A program made the position numbers and the translations under genes. The notes beneath the pieces were generated by a model, which was given only the letters and a program-made list of their open reading frames with translations, was not told the DNA's origin and did not search any database. From positions 372,001 through 436,000 of the forward strand of contig JAAFJR010000001.1 in assembly GCA_013298945.1 (NCBI GenBank): 64,000 nt of DNA, written 5' to 3'. How positions within the stretch are numbered: position 1 is the stretch's first letter; each line of letters starts with the position of its first letter. Positions 35,278 to 45,394 of the stretch are shown one piece after another. Source of the DNA: Polaromonas sp. GTDB lineage: Bacteria > Pseudomonadota > Gammaproteobacteria > Burkholderiales > Burkholderiaceae_C.

Positions 35278-35332
35278 ATATGCCTGTAGCCAGCGTATTT
35301 GTTGCCTAAAGTGCTATTAAAAATATAGTGAA
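35278..35332 (+). repeat. Dispersed element copy (intergenic, downstream of GNAT gene)
   Basis: ATATGCCTGTAGCCAGCGTA, TTTGTTGCCTAAAGT and GCTATTAAAAATATAGTGAA. It lies between the GNAT stop and the stop of the convergent aspartic protease gene. Confidence 0.93.
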
Positions 35333-35341
35333 ACAGCTGTT

Positions 35342-35980
35342 CTAAAAGCGACGTTCAAGCACCATTTGATCAGCATCTCGCCGCATAGAAAAGCGGGTTA
35401 AAAAACTGTTTCCCAAAAGCACATAGGGCATGGCTTGCTGGGAGACGATGGCTTCTACGTTTTGCACTTCTACGTCGCCAATGCGCACCGTGTTCAAGGT
35501 GAGCAGGTAGCCTAGCGCTTGGCCGTTCGCGGTGCTCATGCGTACAGGTTTGCCGGCTGCGTAGTCAATGCCCATGCGTTTAGCCTCAGCCGCACCCATC
35601 GCCACGGTGGTTGCGCCTGTGTCGACCATGAACTGCACCGCTTTGCCGTTAATGCTGCCCTGCGCCAAAAAGTGTCCGCCATCGCCTGCAGTTAACACGA
35701 TTTTGCTACCACTGCTTTTGCTACCCGCTTGCTCGCCCACGCTGGCGGGCGCATCGCCTACACGCACATTGATGCGTTTGCCGCCCACCATCAGTACAGC
35801 GCTGTCACCTTGGGTGGAGATGACTTTGACGTCTTTGAAAGATTCACCAGCTGCTACGATTTTTGGAGCGCTACCGTCAACAATCAAGAGAGCTTTGTTG
35901 CCGACCATGCCAGATAAGGTGACGGATTGGGACTGCGCGGTTGCTGCAAAAAAAAATACAAGTAATGGTAGTAATCGCAT
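35342..35980 (-). CDS. Exported retropepsin-like aspartic protease (TIGR02281 type)
   Basis: A 212-residue periplasmic or membrane-associated protein with a signal peptide (MRLLPLLVFFFAATAQSQS). The N-terminal half (about 20-100) is a beta-rich region of repeated hydrophobic strands (NKALLIVDGSAPKIVAAGES). The C-terminal half is a retroviral-type aspartic protease domain: AVQFMVDTGATTVAMGAAEA near 112-131 carries the catalytic DTGA, and PYVLLGNSFLTRFSM near 183 the structural glycine. One catalytic Asp per chain means it must dimerise. Members are common in Burkholderiales; the target is unknown. It lies 18 bases downstream of yajQ on the same strand. Confidence 0.88.
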   Translation of the reverse strand: MRLLPLLVFFFAATAQSQSVTLSGMVGNKALLIVDGSAPKIVAAGESFKDVKVISTQGDSAVLMVGGKRINVRVGDAPASVGEQAGSKSSGSKIVLTAGDGGHFLAQGSINGKAVQFMVDTGATTVAMGAAEAKRMGIDYAAGKPVRMSTANGQALGYLLTLNTVRIGDVEVQNVEAIVSQQAMPYVLLGNSFLTRFSMRRDADQMVLERRF

Positions 35981-35998
35981 AGTGATTAATTTTTAAAA

Positions 35999-36490
35999 TC
36001 AATCACGGAAATTATCAAAACTAACCGGCATGTCGTTGACCTCTGACCGAATCAGCGCCATTGCGGCTTGCAAATCGTCACGCTTTGCTCCCGTCACACG
36101 GATGGCATCACCTTGAATCGCGGCTTGCACTTTGAGCTTGCTTTCTTTGAGCAGCTTGGTGATTTTCTTCGCAGCTTCGGCTTCAATGCCGTTTTTCACT
36201 TTGATATGTACTTTCACTTTGTCGCCACCAATTTTTTGCATATCGCCTTTGTCTAAAAAGCGAATATCGACATTGCGCTTGGTCAGCTTGTTGCGCAGCA
36301 CGTCTTCCACTTGGTCCAGCTGAAAAGCGGCATCGCCAAAAACAATGATTTCTTTGTCTTTTTCCTTCAGCTCCACAGCGGCAGATGTGCCTTTGAAGTC
36401 AAAACGGGTGTTGATTTCTTTGCTGGTGTTGTCGATGGCGTTTTTAATTTCGACGAAATTGGCTTCGCAAACGGTGTCAAATGATGGCAT
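35999..36490 (-). CDS. yajQ: YajQ-family nucleotide-binding protein
   Basis: A 163-residue cytosolic protein of the YajQ (DUF520) family, two ferredoxin-like halves. It begins [20 protein letters not shown] and contains [20 protein letters not shown] near 27, the typical [15 protein letters not shown] and the C-terminal [20 protein letters not shown]. Members bind tRNA or GTP, and in Xanthomonas YajQ binds cyclic di-GMP and acts with a LysR-type regulator; whether this applies here is inference. It is divergent from murB with a 63-base gap. Confidence 0.95.
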   Translation of the reverse strand: MPSFDTVCEANFVEIKNAIDNTSKEINTRFDFKGTSAAVELKEKDKEIIVFGDAAFQLDQVEDVLRNKLTKRNVDIRFLDKGDMQKIGGDKVKVHIKVKNGIEAEAAKKITKLLKESKLKVQAAIQGDAIRVTGAKRDDLQAAMALIRSEVNDMPVSFDNFRD

Positions 36491-36553
36491 GGCGGGTTTC
36501 TTTATTGTGTTTTTGGGTAAATATTTGAGGGAATAGAATGCGACAATTGTCCC

Positions 36554-37618
36554 ATGTTCATAGAGAAAAATGTAGCCCTAGAGCCGTTAAATACCTTTCA
36601 TATCGTCGCCAAAGCGCAAACTTTGGTGCGAATTGGCGCTGTTAACGACGTTTTGGCTGTTTTGGCGAATCCAGAATTAGCCGAACAGCCCAAGTTCGTC
36701 TTGGGCGGCGGCAGCAACATCGTCATCACCGGTGATATCAAACCGCTGGTGTTGAAGGTCGAAATCACGGGCATGCACTTGGTGAAAGAGACTGATAAGC
36801 ACTGGATCATTGAAGCTGGTGCAGGTGAAAACTGGCACGATTTTGTGACCTGGTGCGTCTACAGCGGCTACCCAGGTTTGGAGAATATGGCGCTGATTCC
36901 AGGCTCAGTCGGCGCAAGCCCAGTGCAAAACATTGGCGCGTACGGCGTGGAGCTGCAAGACCGTTTCCATGAGTTGGACGCTATCAACCTAGAAACTGGC
37001 GAGACTTTCACTTTGAACGCCGCACAATGCGCCTTTGGCTACCGCGACTCGGTGTTCAAGCACGTGGCAGCACGAGCGGGCGATTTTGGTTTGAGCGGCA
37101 AAGCACTCATCACCCATGTGCGATTTGCATTGCCCAAAGCTTGGCAGCCAGTGTTGGGTTACGCCGATATTGAACGAAAAATGATCGAAGTATTGGGTGA
37201 AAAAGAGCTTTGGCCAGCATATTACTTGCCTGAACCGCTACAAATTTATGAGTGGATTTGTAGTATCAGAAGTGCTAAATTGCCCGATCCCAAAGTCATT
37301 GGCAACGCCGGCAGCTTCTTCAAAAACCCAACCGTCAGCGCCGAGCAGTGCGCCGACATCATCCAGCGCGAACCCAAAATTGTGCATTACCACCTCGACG
37401 ATGGCACGGTGAAGTTGGCAGCGGGTTGGTTGATTGATGCTTGCGGTTGGAAGGGTAAAAGTGTAGGTAACGCAGCGGTCTATGAGAAACAGGCGCTGGT
37501 GATTGTCAACAAAGGCAGTGCCACGGGTGGCGAGGTGATGACCCTCGCCAAAGCCATTCAAACCAGCGTTTATGAGCGCTTCGGTATCCGGCTGGAGCCG
37601 GAGCCTGTGGTGGTTTAG
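36554..37618 (+). CDS. murB: UDP-N-acetylenolpyruvoylglucosamine reductase
   Basis: FAD- and NADPH-dependent reductase making UDP-MurNAc, the second committed step of peptidoglycan synthesis. Type I MurB of 354 residues: FAD-binding [20 protein letters not shown] near 49, [20 protein letters not shown] near 117, [10 protein letters not shown] near 160 and the catalytic serine segment [19 protein letters not shown] near 249, followed by [14 protein letters not shown] near 292 and the C-terminal glutamate region. Its stop codon abuts the argG stop directly (convergent, no spacer). Confidence 0.96.
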   Translation: MFIEKNVALEPLNTFHIVAKAQTLVRIGAVNDVLAVLANPELAEQPKFVLGGGSNIVITGDIKPLVLKVEITGMHLVKETDKHWIIEAGAGENWHDFVTWCVYSGYPGLENMALIPGSVGASPVQNIGAYGVELQDRFHELDAINLETGETFTLNAAQCAFGYRDSVFKHVAARAGDFGLSGKALITHVRFALPKAWQPVLGYADIERKMIEVLGEKELWPAYYLPEPLQIYEWICSIRSAKLPDPKVIGNAGSFFKNPTVSAEQCADIIQREPKIVHYHLDDGTVKLAAGWLIDACGWKGKSVGNAAVYEKQALVIVNKGSATGGEVMTLAKAIQTSVYERFGIRLEPEPVVV

Positions 37619-38977
<1,359 letters not shown>

Positions 38978-38991
38978 TTATTAACCGTATA

Positions 38992-39315
38992 TCAACCGAA
39001 ATGGCAAATGTAGTGATACGCCTCAGTCACGCGTATCTCAAAGCTGGAGTTACCCGAAATGCTGAATTTTTCACCCGCAGCAGACTTCACCCAAGCGTCC
39101 GTTCCTGCCAATTTGTACTCACAGCTGCCAGCTGTGCATTCCATGATTTCAGGTGCGCCGGTGTTGAAGGTCAGCGTTGACGGCAGCACCACACCGACTG
39201 ATTTTTTTGTGCCATCCGCAAACGTGATGCCGTGGCTCACGCATTTACCGTCAAAGTAAACGCTGGCGGTGGTGGAAACGGTGACGTTGTGAAAATGTGG
39301 TGTAACTGTAGACAT
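38992..39315 (-). CDS. ppnP: Pyrimidine/purine nucleoside phosphorylase
   Basis: A 107-residue cupin of the PpnP/YaiE (DUF1255) family that phosphorolyses a broad range of nucleosides to base and ribose-1-phosphate. Key stretches are NVTVSTTASVYFDGKCVSHG near 10-29, TFADGTKKSVGVVLPSTLTF near 32-51, APEIMECTAGSCEYKLAGTD near 55-74 and the C-terminal FEIRVTEAYHYICHFG that closes the barrel. It complements the purine-uptake and deaminase locus at 6.8-14.1 kb at the pathway level, although it is not linked to it. It is encoded 38 bases upstream of argG. Confidence 0.92.
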   Translation of the reverse strand: MSTVTPHFHNVTVSTTASVYFDGKCVSHGITFADGTKKSVGVVLPSTLTFNTGAPEIMECTAGSCEYKLAGTDAWVKSAAGEKFSISGNSSFEIRVTEAYHYICHFG

Positions 39316-39345
39316 GTGAATCTGACTTAAGTGTTTGAGTTAGCA

Positions 39346-39382
39346 ATAAAAAAGGGGCTGTGCCGCATGCACAACCCCTGAT
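39346..39382 (-). terminator. Terminator after the glycine-zipper protein gene
   Basis: Read on the minus strand: AGGGGTTGTGC, a five-base loop and GCACAGCCCCT followed by TTTTTT. The stem has one mismatch. It lies 41 bases downstream of the glycine-zipper gene stop and before ppnP. Confidence 0.85.
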
Positions 39383-39422
39383 TTTAAGACACTCTAAGCC
39401 AGCTACTTAGGGATATCGCGAT

Positions 39423-40229
39423 TTAGCGCCAATTGCGGTGCTCATCGTGCTCACGGTGGTGGCGCACAGGATGCGCTGGGTGAATAGGGTACGCAGGGCG
39501 ACCATGGTAGTTCACCACATGCACGGGCTGGCGGTAAACAGGGCGCTGCGCGGCGCGGGGAGCGTAGTAAGGCTCGCTGTAGATGTAGCGCGGTGCAAAA
39601 TGGTCAAAACCGGTGTAATAAACCACTGGCGCAACTGGTGCAAACACTGGCTGCGGGCGGGTGTAAGTCACTGTTTGTACAGGCTGATACACGGGGGCTT
39701 GCACTTGGGCTGGCACATAAGCAGGAGTCTCTACGTGCAACGCGATTTGTGAACCGACACGGAACGTACCTTCAGCTGGCATCTGCACTGTGTAGCGCTG
39801 GCCTGCATATTCATACAGCACATTTTGCGCCACAGTGCGGTTTTCTACGACGTTTTTGGTGTGGCATGATTGTGTCGGATAGCTGTTTGCCTCAATCTGG
39901 TTGCCCACCAAACCACCGCCCAATGCGCCAATCACAGTAGCTACGGCTCGACCATCGCTGTGCTGACCACGACCGATTTGGTTACCAATCACACCGCCAA
40001 CCAAAGCGCCCACCAATGCGCCACCGCCGTTAGGCTGCACATATTGTGATGTGGTTGTGGTGCAAATTTGCTTAGGCACAGTCACTTGCTGAACCACTGG
40101 CGTCGCGGAAATCACCACACCATAAGCATTAGCTGGGCCAGATTGAGCCATGCTTACGCCAGCAGCGGCCAACAAAGCGGTAGAAACAATACCTTTAACG
40201 ACAATGCTTTTTGCAACAATATTCTTCAT
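39423..40229 (-). CDS. Glycine-zipper 2TM-domain surface protein
   Basis: A 268-residue exported protein of unknown role. The signal peptide (IVSTALLAAAGVSMAQS, cleavage near 30) is followed by a Thr/Val-rich segment with one cysteine. The glycine-zipper (Rick_17kDa-type) membrane motif follows: GGGALVGALVGGVIGNQIGR near 68-87 and IGALGGGLVGNQIEAN near 98. A disulfide-capable QSCHTKNVVENRT and the C-terminal Pro/Tyr/His-rich region (PVYYTGFDHFAPRYIYSEPY, then HPAHPVRHHREHDEHRNWR) complete it. Such proteins are outer-membrane-associated, sometimes stress-induced. The 267-base upstream gap holds one element copy and otherwise nothing I recognise. Confidence 0.85.
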   Translation of the reverse strand: MKNIVAKSIVVKGIVSTALLAAAGVSMAQSGPANAYGVVISATPVVQQVTVPKQICTTTTSQYVQPNGGGALVGALVGGVIGNQIGRGQHSDGRAVATVIGALGGGLVGNQIEANSYPTQSCHTKNVVENRTVAQNVLYEYAGQRYTVQMPAEGTFRVGSQIALHVETPAYVPAQVQAPVYQPVQTVTYTRPQPVFAPVAPVVYYTGFDHFAPRYIYSEPYYAPRAAQRPVYRQPVHVVNYHGRPAYPIHPAHPVRHHREHDEHRNWR

Positions 40230-40413
40230 GTCTTAGCTCCTATTAAATCCTTAAATGTTGTTACTTATCAAGGACTTGAAACTGAAGCCATCTGCACACC
40301 ATGCGCAAATTTGTTTCAGTGAAGCTACAACGGCTGCATGAATCGTCTAGCTGACCGGCAATTGCAACGATTGTGTAAAGGTGCGGTAACTGTTTGTGAA
40401 GAAAGTGTGATTT

Positions 40414-40467
40414 TTGCTATAAATATAATAGCTGCTTAGGCAATAAATACGCAGGCTACAGGCATAT
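40414..40467 (-). repeat. Dispersed element copy (intergenic, minus orientation)
   Basis: On the minus strand ATATGCCTGTAGCCTGCGTA, TTTATTGCCTAAGCA and GCTATTATATTTATAGCAA, close to consensus. It lies in the 267-base gap between the divergently oriented upstream region of the glycine-zipper gene and the stop of the YffB-like gene; the rest of this gap shows no gene or clear signal. Confidence 0.93.
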
Positions 40468-40496
40468 TTGATACCTTTTTTGATGGTTTTTAGCTA

Positions 40497-40856
40497 CTAA
40501 ACCCGTTTCGCCCAGTTTTCAGCATCAAAACCCACGGTGATATCGGCTGCAGCGTTCGAATTTACCCATTCCACCACAGGTCGTTTGACTAAACTTGTGT
40601 TCAATATCAACAACTTAGCCGCAGATTCAGCATCCACGGCGGTGGCTTGCGTGGCGGCGTCTAGTTTGCGCCACGTTGTGCCTTGGCGGTTTAGCAGTTT
40701 TTCCCAGCCTACGGCGGCTATCCACGCGTTTAGGCGGTCGGGCGGGACGCCTTGCTTTTTGAAATCGTGAAATTGGTAGTCCAAGCCGTTTTGAGTGAGC
40801 CAAGCGCGGGCTTTTTTGACGGTGTCACAGTTGGGGATGCCGAATAGGATGATCAT
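40497..40856 (-). CDS. ArsC/Spx-family protein, YffB-like
   Basis: A 119-residue thioredoxin-fold protein of the arsenate-reductase-like Spx/MgsR/YffB branch. The N-terminus FGIPNCDTVKKARAWLTQNG contains a single cysteine (no CxxC), followed by YQFHDFKKQGVPPDRLNAWI. The conserved KRPVVEW near 92 resembles the RPL/RPI motif of ArsC. YffB proteins bind glutathione, but their function is not established. It is a single gene facing away from folC, with about 100 bases between the two starts. Confidence 0.88.
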   Translation of the reverse strand: MIILFGIPNCDTVKKARAWLTQNGLDYQFHDFKKQGVPPDRLNAWIAAVGWEKLLNRQGTTWRKLDAATQATAVDAESAAKLLILNTSLVKRPVVEWVNSNAAADITVGFDAENWAKRV

Positions 40857-40957
40857 TTTTGTATTTTCCCAGTTTTAAACGAGCTTGGAGCACCAACATA
40901 AGGGAAAATACGTAGTTGATGACTTTTATAGTTCGCTGATAACCACATTGAGCATCC

Positions 40958-42298
40958 ATGCCAAACCCTTCAAATAACTTCCAAACCCTAGCCGAATGGC
41001 TGGAATATTGCGAGAAGCTGCACGCCAAGCCGATTGATTTGGGCTTGGATCGGGTGCGTGAGGTGGCAAAACGGATGGAAATTCGTTTTGACTGCCCGGT
41101 GATTACGGTGGCTGGCACGAACGGCAAAGGTTCAACCTGCGCGATGGCGGAGTCGATTTTGAGTCAAGCGGGGTACAAAACGGGCGTTTTCACCTCGCCG
41201 CATTTGGTGCATTTTGAAGAGCGGCTGCGGATTGCGGAGATTCCCGTTAAAGCATCGGAATTGATAGCAAGCTTTGCACGTGTTGATACTGCTAGAAGAT
41301 CAAAAGGCACTACAGAAGTGCCAGAGATTTCCCTTACATATTTCGAGTTCACCACGCTGGCTTTGCTGGATGTGATGGCCAACGCCGAGCTAGATGTGGC
41401 GATTTTGGAGGTTGGGTTAGGCGGGCGGCTGGATGCAGTGAACATCATTGACGCAGACTGCGCCATCATCACCAGCATCGACCTGGACCACATGGAGTTT
41501 TTAGGCGATACGCGGGAGAAAATCGGGTTTGAGAAGGCGGGCATCATGCGCGCGGGTAAGCACGCCATCGTCAGCGACCCCATGCCGCCAGCGTCAGTGC
41601 AGGCGCATGCCGAGGCAATTGGGGCAGATTTGTGGCTGGTGGGGCGCGATTTCAACTTCTCAGGTGACAAATTGCAGTGGGCTTGGGCGGGGCGAGGTAA
41701 AAGATTCTCTGGCTTGGCTTACCCCGCGCTGCGTGGGGCGAACCAGTTGGTCAACGCTTCTGGTGTACTCGCCGCTTTGACTGCTTTGCGTGAACGTTTG
41801 CCAATTACCGCGCAAGCGGTGCGCAACGGGCTGGCTTTTGTTGAGCTGCCGGGTCGCTTTCAAATTATCCCGGGTGAACCTAATTTGATTTTGGACGTGG
41901 GGCACAACCCGCATGCGATTGCCGCGCTGGCGGTGAATTTGGACGCTATGGGCTTTGCGCCCTGTACGCATGCCGTTTTTGGGGCGATGGCGGACAAAGA
42001 CCTTGCGCCTATGTTGGCACGCATGCATCCTTTGGTCGATAAATGGTATTTCACCGACTTGCCCACAGCTCGGGCGGCAAAAGCTGCTGATTTATTAAGC
42101 ACTTGGCTGGGTGTCAATATCGGTGAAAAGTCCCGAAAAGACGTGTCTGGCCAGTGTTTTGCCAGCCCTAAAGCTGCCTTGGACGCAGCCATCGCCGATT
42201 CAGCCCCCACTGATAGAATCGTGGTGTTTGGCTCCTTCTTCACCGTAGGCGGCGTGCTGCAAGATGGCGTGCCAAGGTTGCAGGCTAAACATGTCTAA
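40958..42298 (+). CDS. folC: Bifunctional dihydrofolate / folylpolyglutamate synthase
   Basis: Adds glutamate to dihydropteroate (FolC step of folate synthesis) and to tetrahydrofolates. Mur-ligase-like protein of 446 residues: P-loop VAGTNGKGSTCAMAESILSQ near 52, TSPHLVHFEERLRI near 80, the omega loop ALLDVMANAELDVAILEVGL near 134, and DSIDLDHMEFLGDTREKIGF (starting at TSIDLDH, near 171). The C-terminal domain shows GRFQIIPGEPNLILDVGHNP near 298 and FGAMADKDL near 335. It leads a conserved co-directional run: folC, SPOR protein, cvpA, purF, metZ, gltX. Confidence 0.95.
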   Translation: MPNPSNNFQTLAEWLEYCEKLHAKPIDLGLDRVREVAKRMEIRFDCPVITVAGTNGKGSTCAMAESILSQAGYKTGVFTSPHLVHFEERLRIAEIPVKASELIASFARVDTARRSKGTTEVPEISLTYFEFTTLALLDVMANAELDVAILEVGLGGRLDAVNIIDADCAIITSIDLDHMEFLGDTREKIGFEKAGIMRAGKHAIVSDPMPPASVQAHAEAIGADLWLVGRDFNFSGDKLQWAWAGRGKRFSGLAYPALRGANQLVNASGVLAALTALRERLPITAQAVRNGLAFVELPGRFQIIPGEPNLILDVGHNPHAIAALAVNLDAMGFAPCTHAVFGAMADKDLAPMLARMHPLVDKWYFTDLPTARAAKAADLLSTWLGVNIGEKSRKDVSGQCFASPKAALDAAIADSAPTDRIVVFGSFFTVGGVLQDGVPRLQAKHV

Positions 42299-42374
42299 TC
42301 GCATGTCTAGATTTCATGTCTAAATTTCGCACATAAACTTCGCACTTTAAAGTACATCAAAGACGACTCATCAC

Positions 42375-43262
42375 ATGGCCATATTTAGCACCCGTTCCGG
42401 CAAACGCGACGCAGACCAAGCGCCAACACGCAACGTCCCCATCGACAGTATCGAAACCCTGCGCACCCGTGCACGCCAGCGTTTAATCGGCGCAACAGTA
42501 CTGGTGGCGCTGGGAATTATCACTTTTGCGCTGCTGTTTGACAGCCAGCCAAGACCTATTCCTGTCGATATTCCCATTGTGATACCTAACAAAGACAAGC
42601 CAGATGCCACGGTGGCCTCGGTTGTGCCCACGCCTGTTGTTGTGCCAGGTGCACCCTCAGCGCCAGTTTCAGTGGTCGAAACGCCAGTTACTGCCGCAGC
42701 GCCAGCCGCTGTCCAGGCCTCTGCCAGCTTGAGCGCGAAGGAGGAAATCGTTGCGTCTAAAACAGATAAAAAACCTGAAGTGAAAGCAGAAACAAAGGTT
42801 GAGCCAAAAGTTGAAGCTAAGCCGGCGGTGAAGCCAGAAATAAAGCAAGAGGCTAAACCAGAGGTTAAGCCAGAAGTTAAACCAGAAGTTAAACCAGAAG
42901 TCAAACCCGCTCCAAAACCAGTGGCAAAACCTGCTGCCAATGACGAAGCTGCCAAAGCTTTGGCAATCTTAGAAGGCAAAGAGCCGCCTAAAACCGCATC
43001 GACTGCTGCCGTAGCATCTGCGGACGCGATAGTTGGCAGATTCGTTGTGCAAGTGGGCGCATTTGCTGAAAACGACAAAGCCAGAGAAGCACGCCTGAAA
43101 GTCGAACGAGCAGGCTTGAAAACTTATGTGCATGTGGCCGAAACGCCGAACGGGAAACGCATTCGCGTACGCGCCGGGCCTTTTGCAACGCGTGCTGAGG
43201 CTGAAAAAGCGGCAGCAAAAATCAAAACGCTGGATTTACCAGCAGCCATTTTGACGCTGTAA
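42375..43262 (+). CDS. SPOR-domain inner-membrane protein (DedD-like)
   Basis: A 295-residue bitopic protein predicted to bind denuded peptidoglycan at the septum. A short cytoplasmic N-terminus leads to a transmembrane helix (LIGATVLVALGIITFALLFD near 37-56), then a long Pro/Ala/Lys/Glu-rich periplasmic linker that contains four 12-base repeats coding for KPEV units (42855-42902). The SPOR domain occupies about 215-290: GRFVVQVGAFAENDKAREAR near 216 and GKRIRVRAGPFATRAEAEKA near 257. It lies between folC and cvpA, its usual location in beta- and gammaproteobacteria. Confidence 0.92.
   Translation: MAIFSTRSGKRDADQAPTRNVPIDSIETLRTRARQRLIGATVLVALGIITFALLFDSQPRPIPVDIPIVIPNKDKPDATVASVVPTPVVVPGAPSAPVSVVETPVTAAAPAAVQASASLSAKEEIVASKTDKKPEVKAETKVEPKVEAKPAVKPEIKQEAKPEVKPEVKPEVKPEVKPAPKPVAKPAANDEAAKALAILEGKEPPKTASTAAVASADAIVGRFVVQVGAFAENDKAREARLKVERAGLKTYVHVAETPNGKRIRVRAGPFATRAEAEKAAAKIKTLDLPAAILTL
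42855..42902 (+). repeat. Four 12-base tandem units coding KPEV
   Basis: AAACCAGAGGTT, AAGCCAGAAGTT, AAACCAGAAGTT and AAACCAGAAGTC follow each other. They lie in the linker of the SPOR-domain protein; change in copy number would alter linker length by four residues without frameshift. Confidence 0.95.
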
Positions 43263-43277
43263 GAAATTTATAAAACC

Positions 43278-43763
43278 ATGACATTCGTAGACTGGACACT
43301 GCTAGGCATCTTGGGGTTGTCGTTTGCGATAGGTGCTTGGCGTGGATTAGTTTTTGAGGTGCTGTCGGTGTTTGTCTGGATTGCGGCGTTTGTGCTGGCA
43401 CAGTGGTATGCACCTGAAGTGGCTGGCAAATTACCTATGGCTGGCACAGCGCAGTCGTTGCGTTATGCGGCTGGTTTTGTGTTGGTTTTTATCGGTACGG
43501 CATTTGTGGCTGGCTTGTTCGTGCAGTTGATCAAAAAAATGGTGACTGCTGTGGGGCTGCGGCCTGTGGATCGCACCTTGGGGGCGCTTTTTGGTTTGCT
43601 GCGCGGTGCAATATTGCTGTTGGCCATCGCCGTGGTGATGAATATGACGGCTTTGCGCAACCAAGCAGATTGGCAAGGGTCACAAGGCGCAACGATGTTG
43701 ACGGAGCTATTGATCAAGCTAAAACCGCTGTTGCCCCAAGAATTTAGCAAATACTTACCTTAA
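43278..43763 (+). CDS. cvpA: CvpA-family membrane protein
   Basis: A 161-residue inner-membrane protein with four hydrophobic helices. It begins MTFVDWTLLGILGLSFAIGA and includes WRGLVFEVLSVFVWIAAFVL near 22-41 and GLRPVDRTLGALFGLLRGAI near 93-112, the conserved CvpA loop. CvpA is needed for colicin V production in E. coli and for bile or stress resistance in other bacteria; the mechanism is unknown. It lies 15 bases after the SPOR gene and 58 before purF, the classic cvpA-purF pair. Confidence 0.93.
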   Translation: MTFVDWTLLGILGLSFAIGAWRGLVFEVLSVFVWIAAFVLAQWYAPEVAGKLPMAGTAQSLRYAAGFVLVFIGTAFVAGLFVQLIKKMVTAVGLRPVDRTLGALFGLLRGAILLLAIAVVMNMTALRNQADWQGSQGATMLTELLIKLKPLLPQEFSKYLP

Positions 43764-43821
43764 AGTTTTTTGCCGTGAATGAATTGTATATTTTCAAGGT
43801 TACTTTTATGTTTGGAATTTT

Positions 43822-45360
43822 ATGTGCGGCATAGTCGGCGTCGTTAGCACCGCCCCAGTCAATCAGTTGATTTATGACGCTTTGCTGCTCTTGCAGCACC
43901 GTGGGCAAGATGCCGCTGGCATCGCCACGCAGTTAGACCGCAAGTTTTTCATGCACAAAGCCAAAGGCATGGTCAAAGACGTTTTTCGTACCCGCAACAT
44001 GCGCTCGCTCCCAGGTAATTGCGGATTGGGCCAGGTGCGCTACCCAACTGCGGGCAATGCGTTCAGCGAAGAAGAGGCACAGCCTTTTTACGTCAATGCG
44101 CCGTTTGGTATCGTGCTGGTGCACAACGGCAATTTAACGAACGCCCATGCGCTCAAATCTGAGCTGTTCGTGACTGACCATCGCCATATCAATACCGAGA
44201 GCGATTCAGAAGTCTTACTCAACGTGTTGGCGCATGAACTTGATAAAGCCACGCAAGGCGTGCCACTCACACCGACGGATGTGTTTGCCGCAGTTGCCAA
44301 AGTACATCAACGTGTACGCGGTTCGTATGCTGTGGTGGCATTGATTGCAGGCCATGGTTTGCTGGCGTTCAGAGATCCGTTTGGTATCCGCCCATTATGC
44401 ATGGGAAAAACTAGCAAGGCCGGCGTGGATTCTGTCATGTTCGCTAGTGAATCTGTAGCATTAGAAGGCACAAGCCATTCATTTGAACGCAATTTAGAAC
44501 CTGGCGAAGCAGTTTTTGTTGATTTGCAGGGAAATGTCCAAGCGCAGCAATGTGCCGTAGCACCCGTGCTGAACCCATGCATTTTTGAATTTGTTTACTT
44601 AGCTCGACCTGATTCGGTGATGGATGGTATTTCTGTCTATCAAGCACGCTTGAATTTGGGTGAAACTTTGGCTAAGCGTGTGATTTCCACCGTACCGCCT
44701 AGTGATATTGATGTGGTGATTCCGATTCCAGAATCTAGCCGCCCCAGCGCCGCGCAATTGGCGCAGTTGCTGGGTTTGCCGTACAGAGAGGGCTTCGTTA
44801 AAAACCGCTACGTTGGGCGTACATTTATTATGCCTGGTCAAGCTGTGCGCAAGCAATCTGTGCGGCAAAAGCTTAATGCAATCTCTAGCGAGTTCAAAGG
44901 ACGCAATGTGCTGCTGGTTGACGACTCTATCGTGCGCGGAACCACTTGCAAAGAAATCGTGCAAATGGCGCGTGATGCTGGCGCAAACAAAGTCTACATG
45001 GCCAGCGCTGCGCCACCAGTGCGTTTCCCAAATGTTTATGGCATTGATATGCCGAGCAAAGATGATCTAGTCGCGCACAACCGCACGGTTGAGCAAATTC
45101 GTGAAATCATCGGATGTGATGCCTTGATTTACCAAGACGTAGATGCAATGAAATCAGCCGTATTGAAGCTTGCCCCCAAAGCGGCCAAAGACCATCCACA
45201 GCTGACAGGTTTTGATGCCTCTTGTTTTGACGGCGTGTATGTGACGGGAGACATCACCGATGGCGTGCTAACCCGCATGCGCGACAGTCGCAGTGCGAGT
45301 GCTAAAAACACTGAAGATGCAGAGGATAGTTCACGGCTTGCATTACCTAACCCAATATAA
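43822..45360 (+). CDS. purF: Amidophosphoribosyltransferase
   Basis: Commits PRPP to purine synthesis: glutamine amide nitrogen is transferred to give phosphoribosylamine. The N-terminal Ntn glutaminase begins MCGIVGVVST with Cys 2 as nucleophile, so no propeptide is expected, and shows HRGQDAAGIA near 27. The phosphoribosyltransferase domain carries PIPESSRPSAAQLAQ near 300 and the PRPP loop VLLVDDSIVRGTTCKEIV near 365. At 512 residues it has the usual length. The tail beyond about 490 is polar and variable. It pairs with purH at 3.8 kb as the second de novo purine gene of the window. Confidence 0.97.
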   Translation: MCGIVGVVSTAPVNQLIYDALLLLQHRGQDAAGIATQLDRKFFMHKAKGMVKDVFRTRNMRSLPGNCGLGQVRYPTAGNAFSEEEAQPFYVNAPFGIVLVHNGNLTNAHALKSELFVTDHRHINTESDSEVLLNVLAHELDKATQGVPLTPTDVFAAVAKVHQRVRGSYAVVALIAGHGLLAFRDPFGIRPLCMGKTSKAGVDSVMFASESVALEGTSHSFERNLEPGEAVFVDLQGNVQAQQCAVAPVLNPCIFEFVYLARPDSVMDGISVYQARLNLGETLAKRVISTVPPSDIDVVIPIPESSRPSAAQLAQLLGLPYREGFVKNRYVGRTFIMPGQAVRKQSVRQKLNAISSEFKGRNVLLVDDSIVRGTTCKEIVQMARDAGANKVYMASAAPPVRFPNVYGIDMPSKDDLVAHNRTVEQIREIIGCDALIYQDVDAMKSAVLKLAPKAAKDHPQLTGFDASCFDGVYVTGDITDGVLTRMRDSRSASAKNTEDAEDSSRLALPNPI

Positions 45361-45394
45361 CTAATCCAATTTAACGAATTTACTTTACGTTGCT

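Noticed and set aside
41260-41300. Possible element remnant in folC near TTGATAGCAAGC
   Set aside because: Only a short ATAGCAA match; the GCCGGCGTATT block is missing.
42371-43078. A 235-codon minus-strand open frame with SGLTSGLTSGL repeats opposite the SPOR-domain gene
   Set aside because: It is the mirror of the KPEV repeat region in a convincing plus-strand gene with transmembrane helix and SPOR domain; no ribosome-binding site or family similarity supports it.
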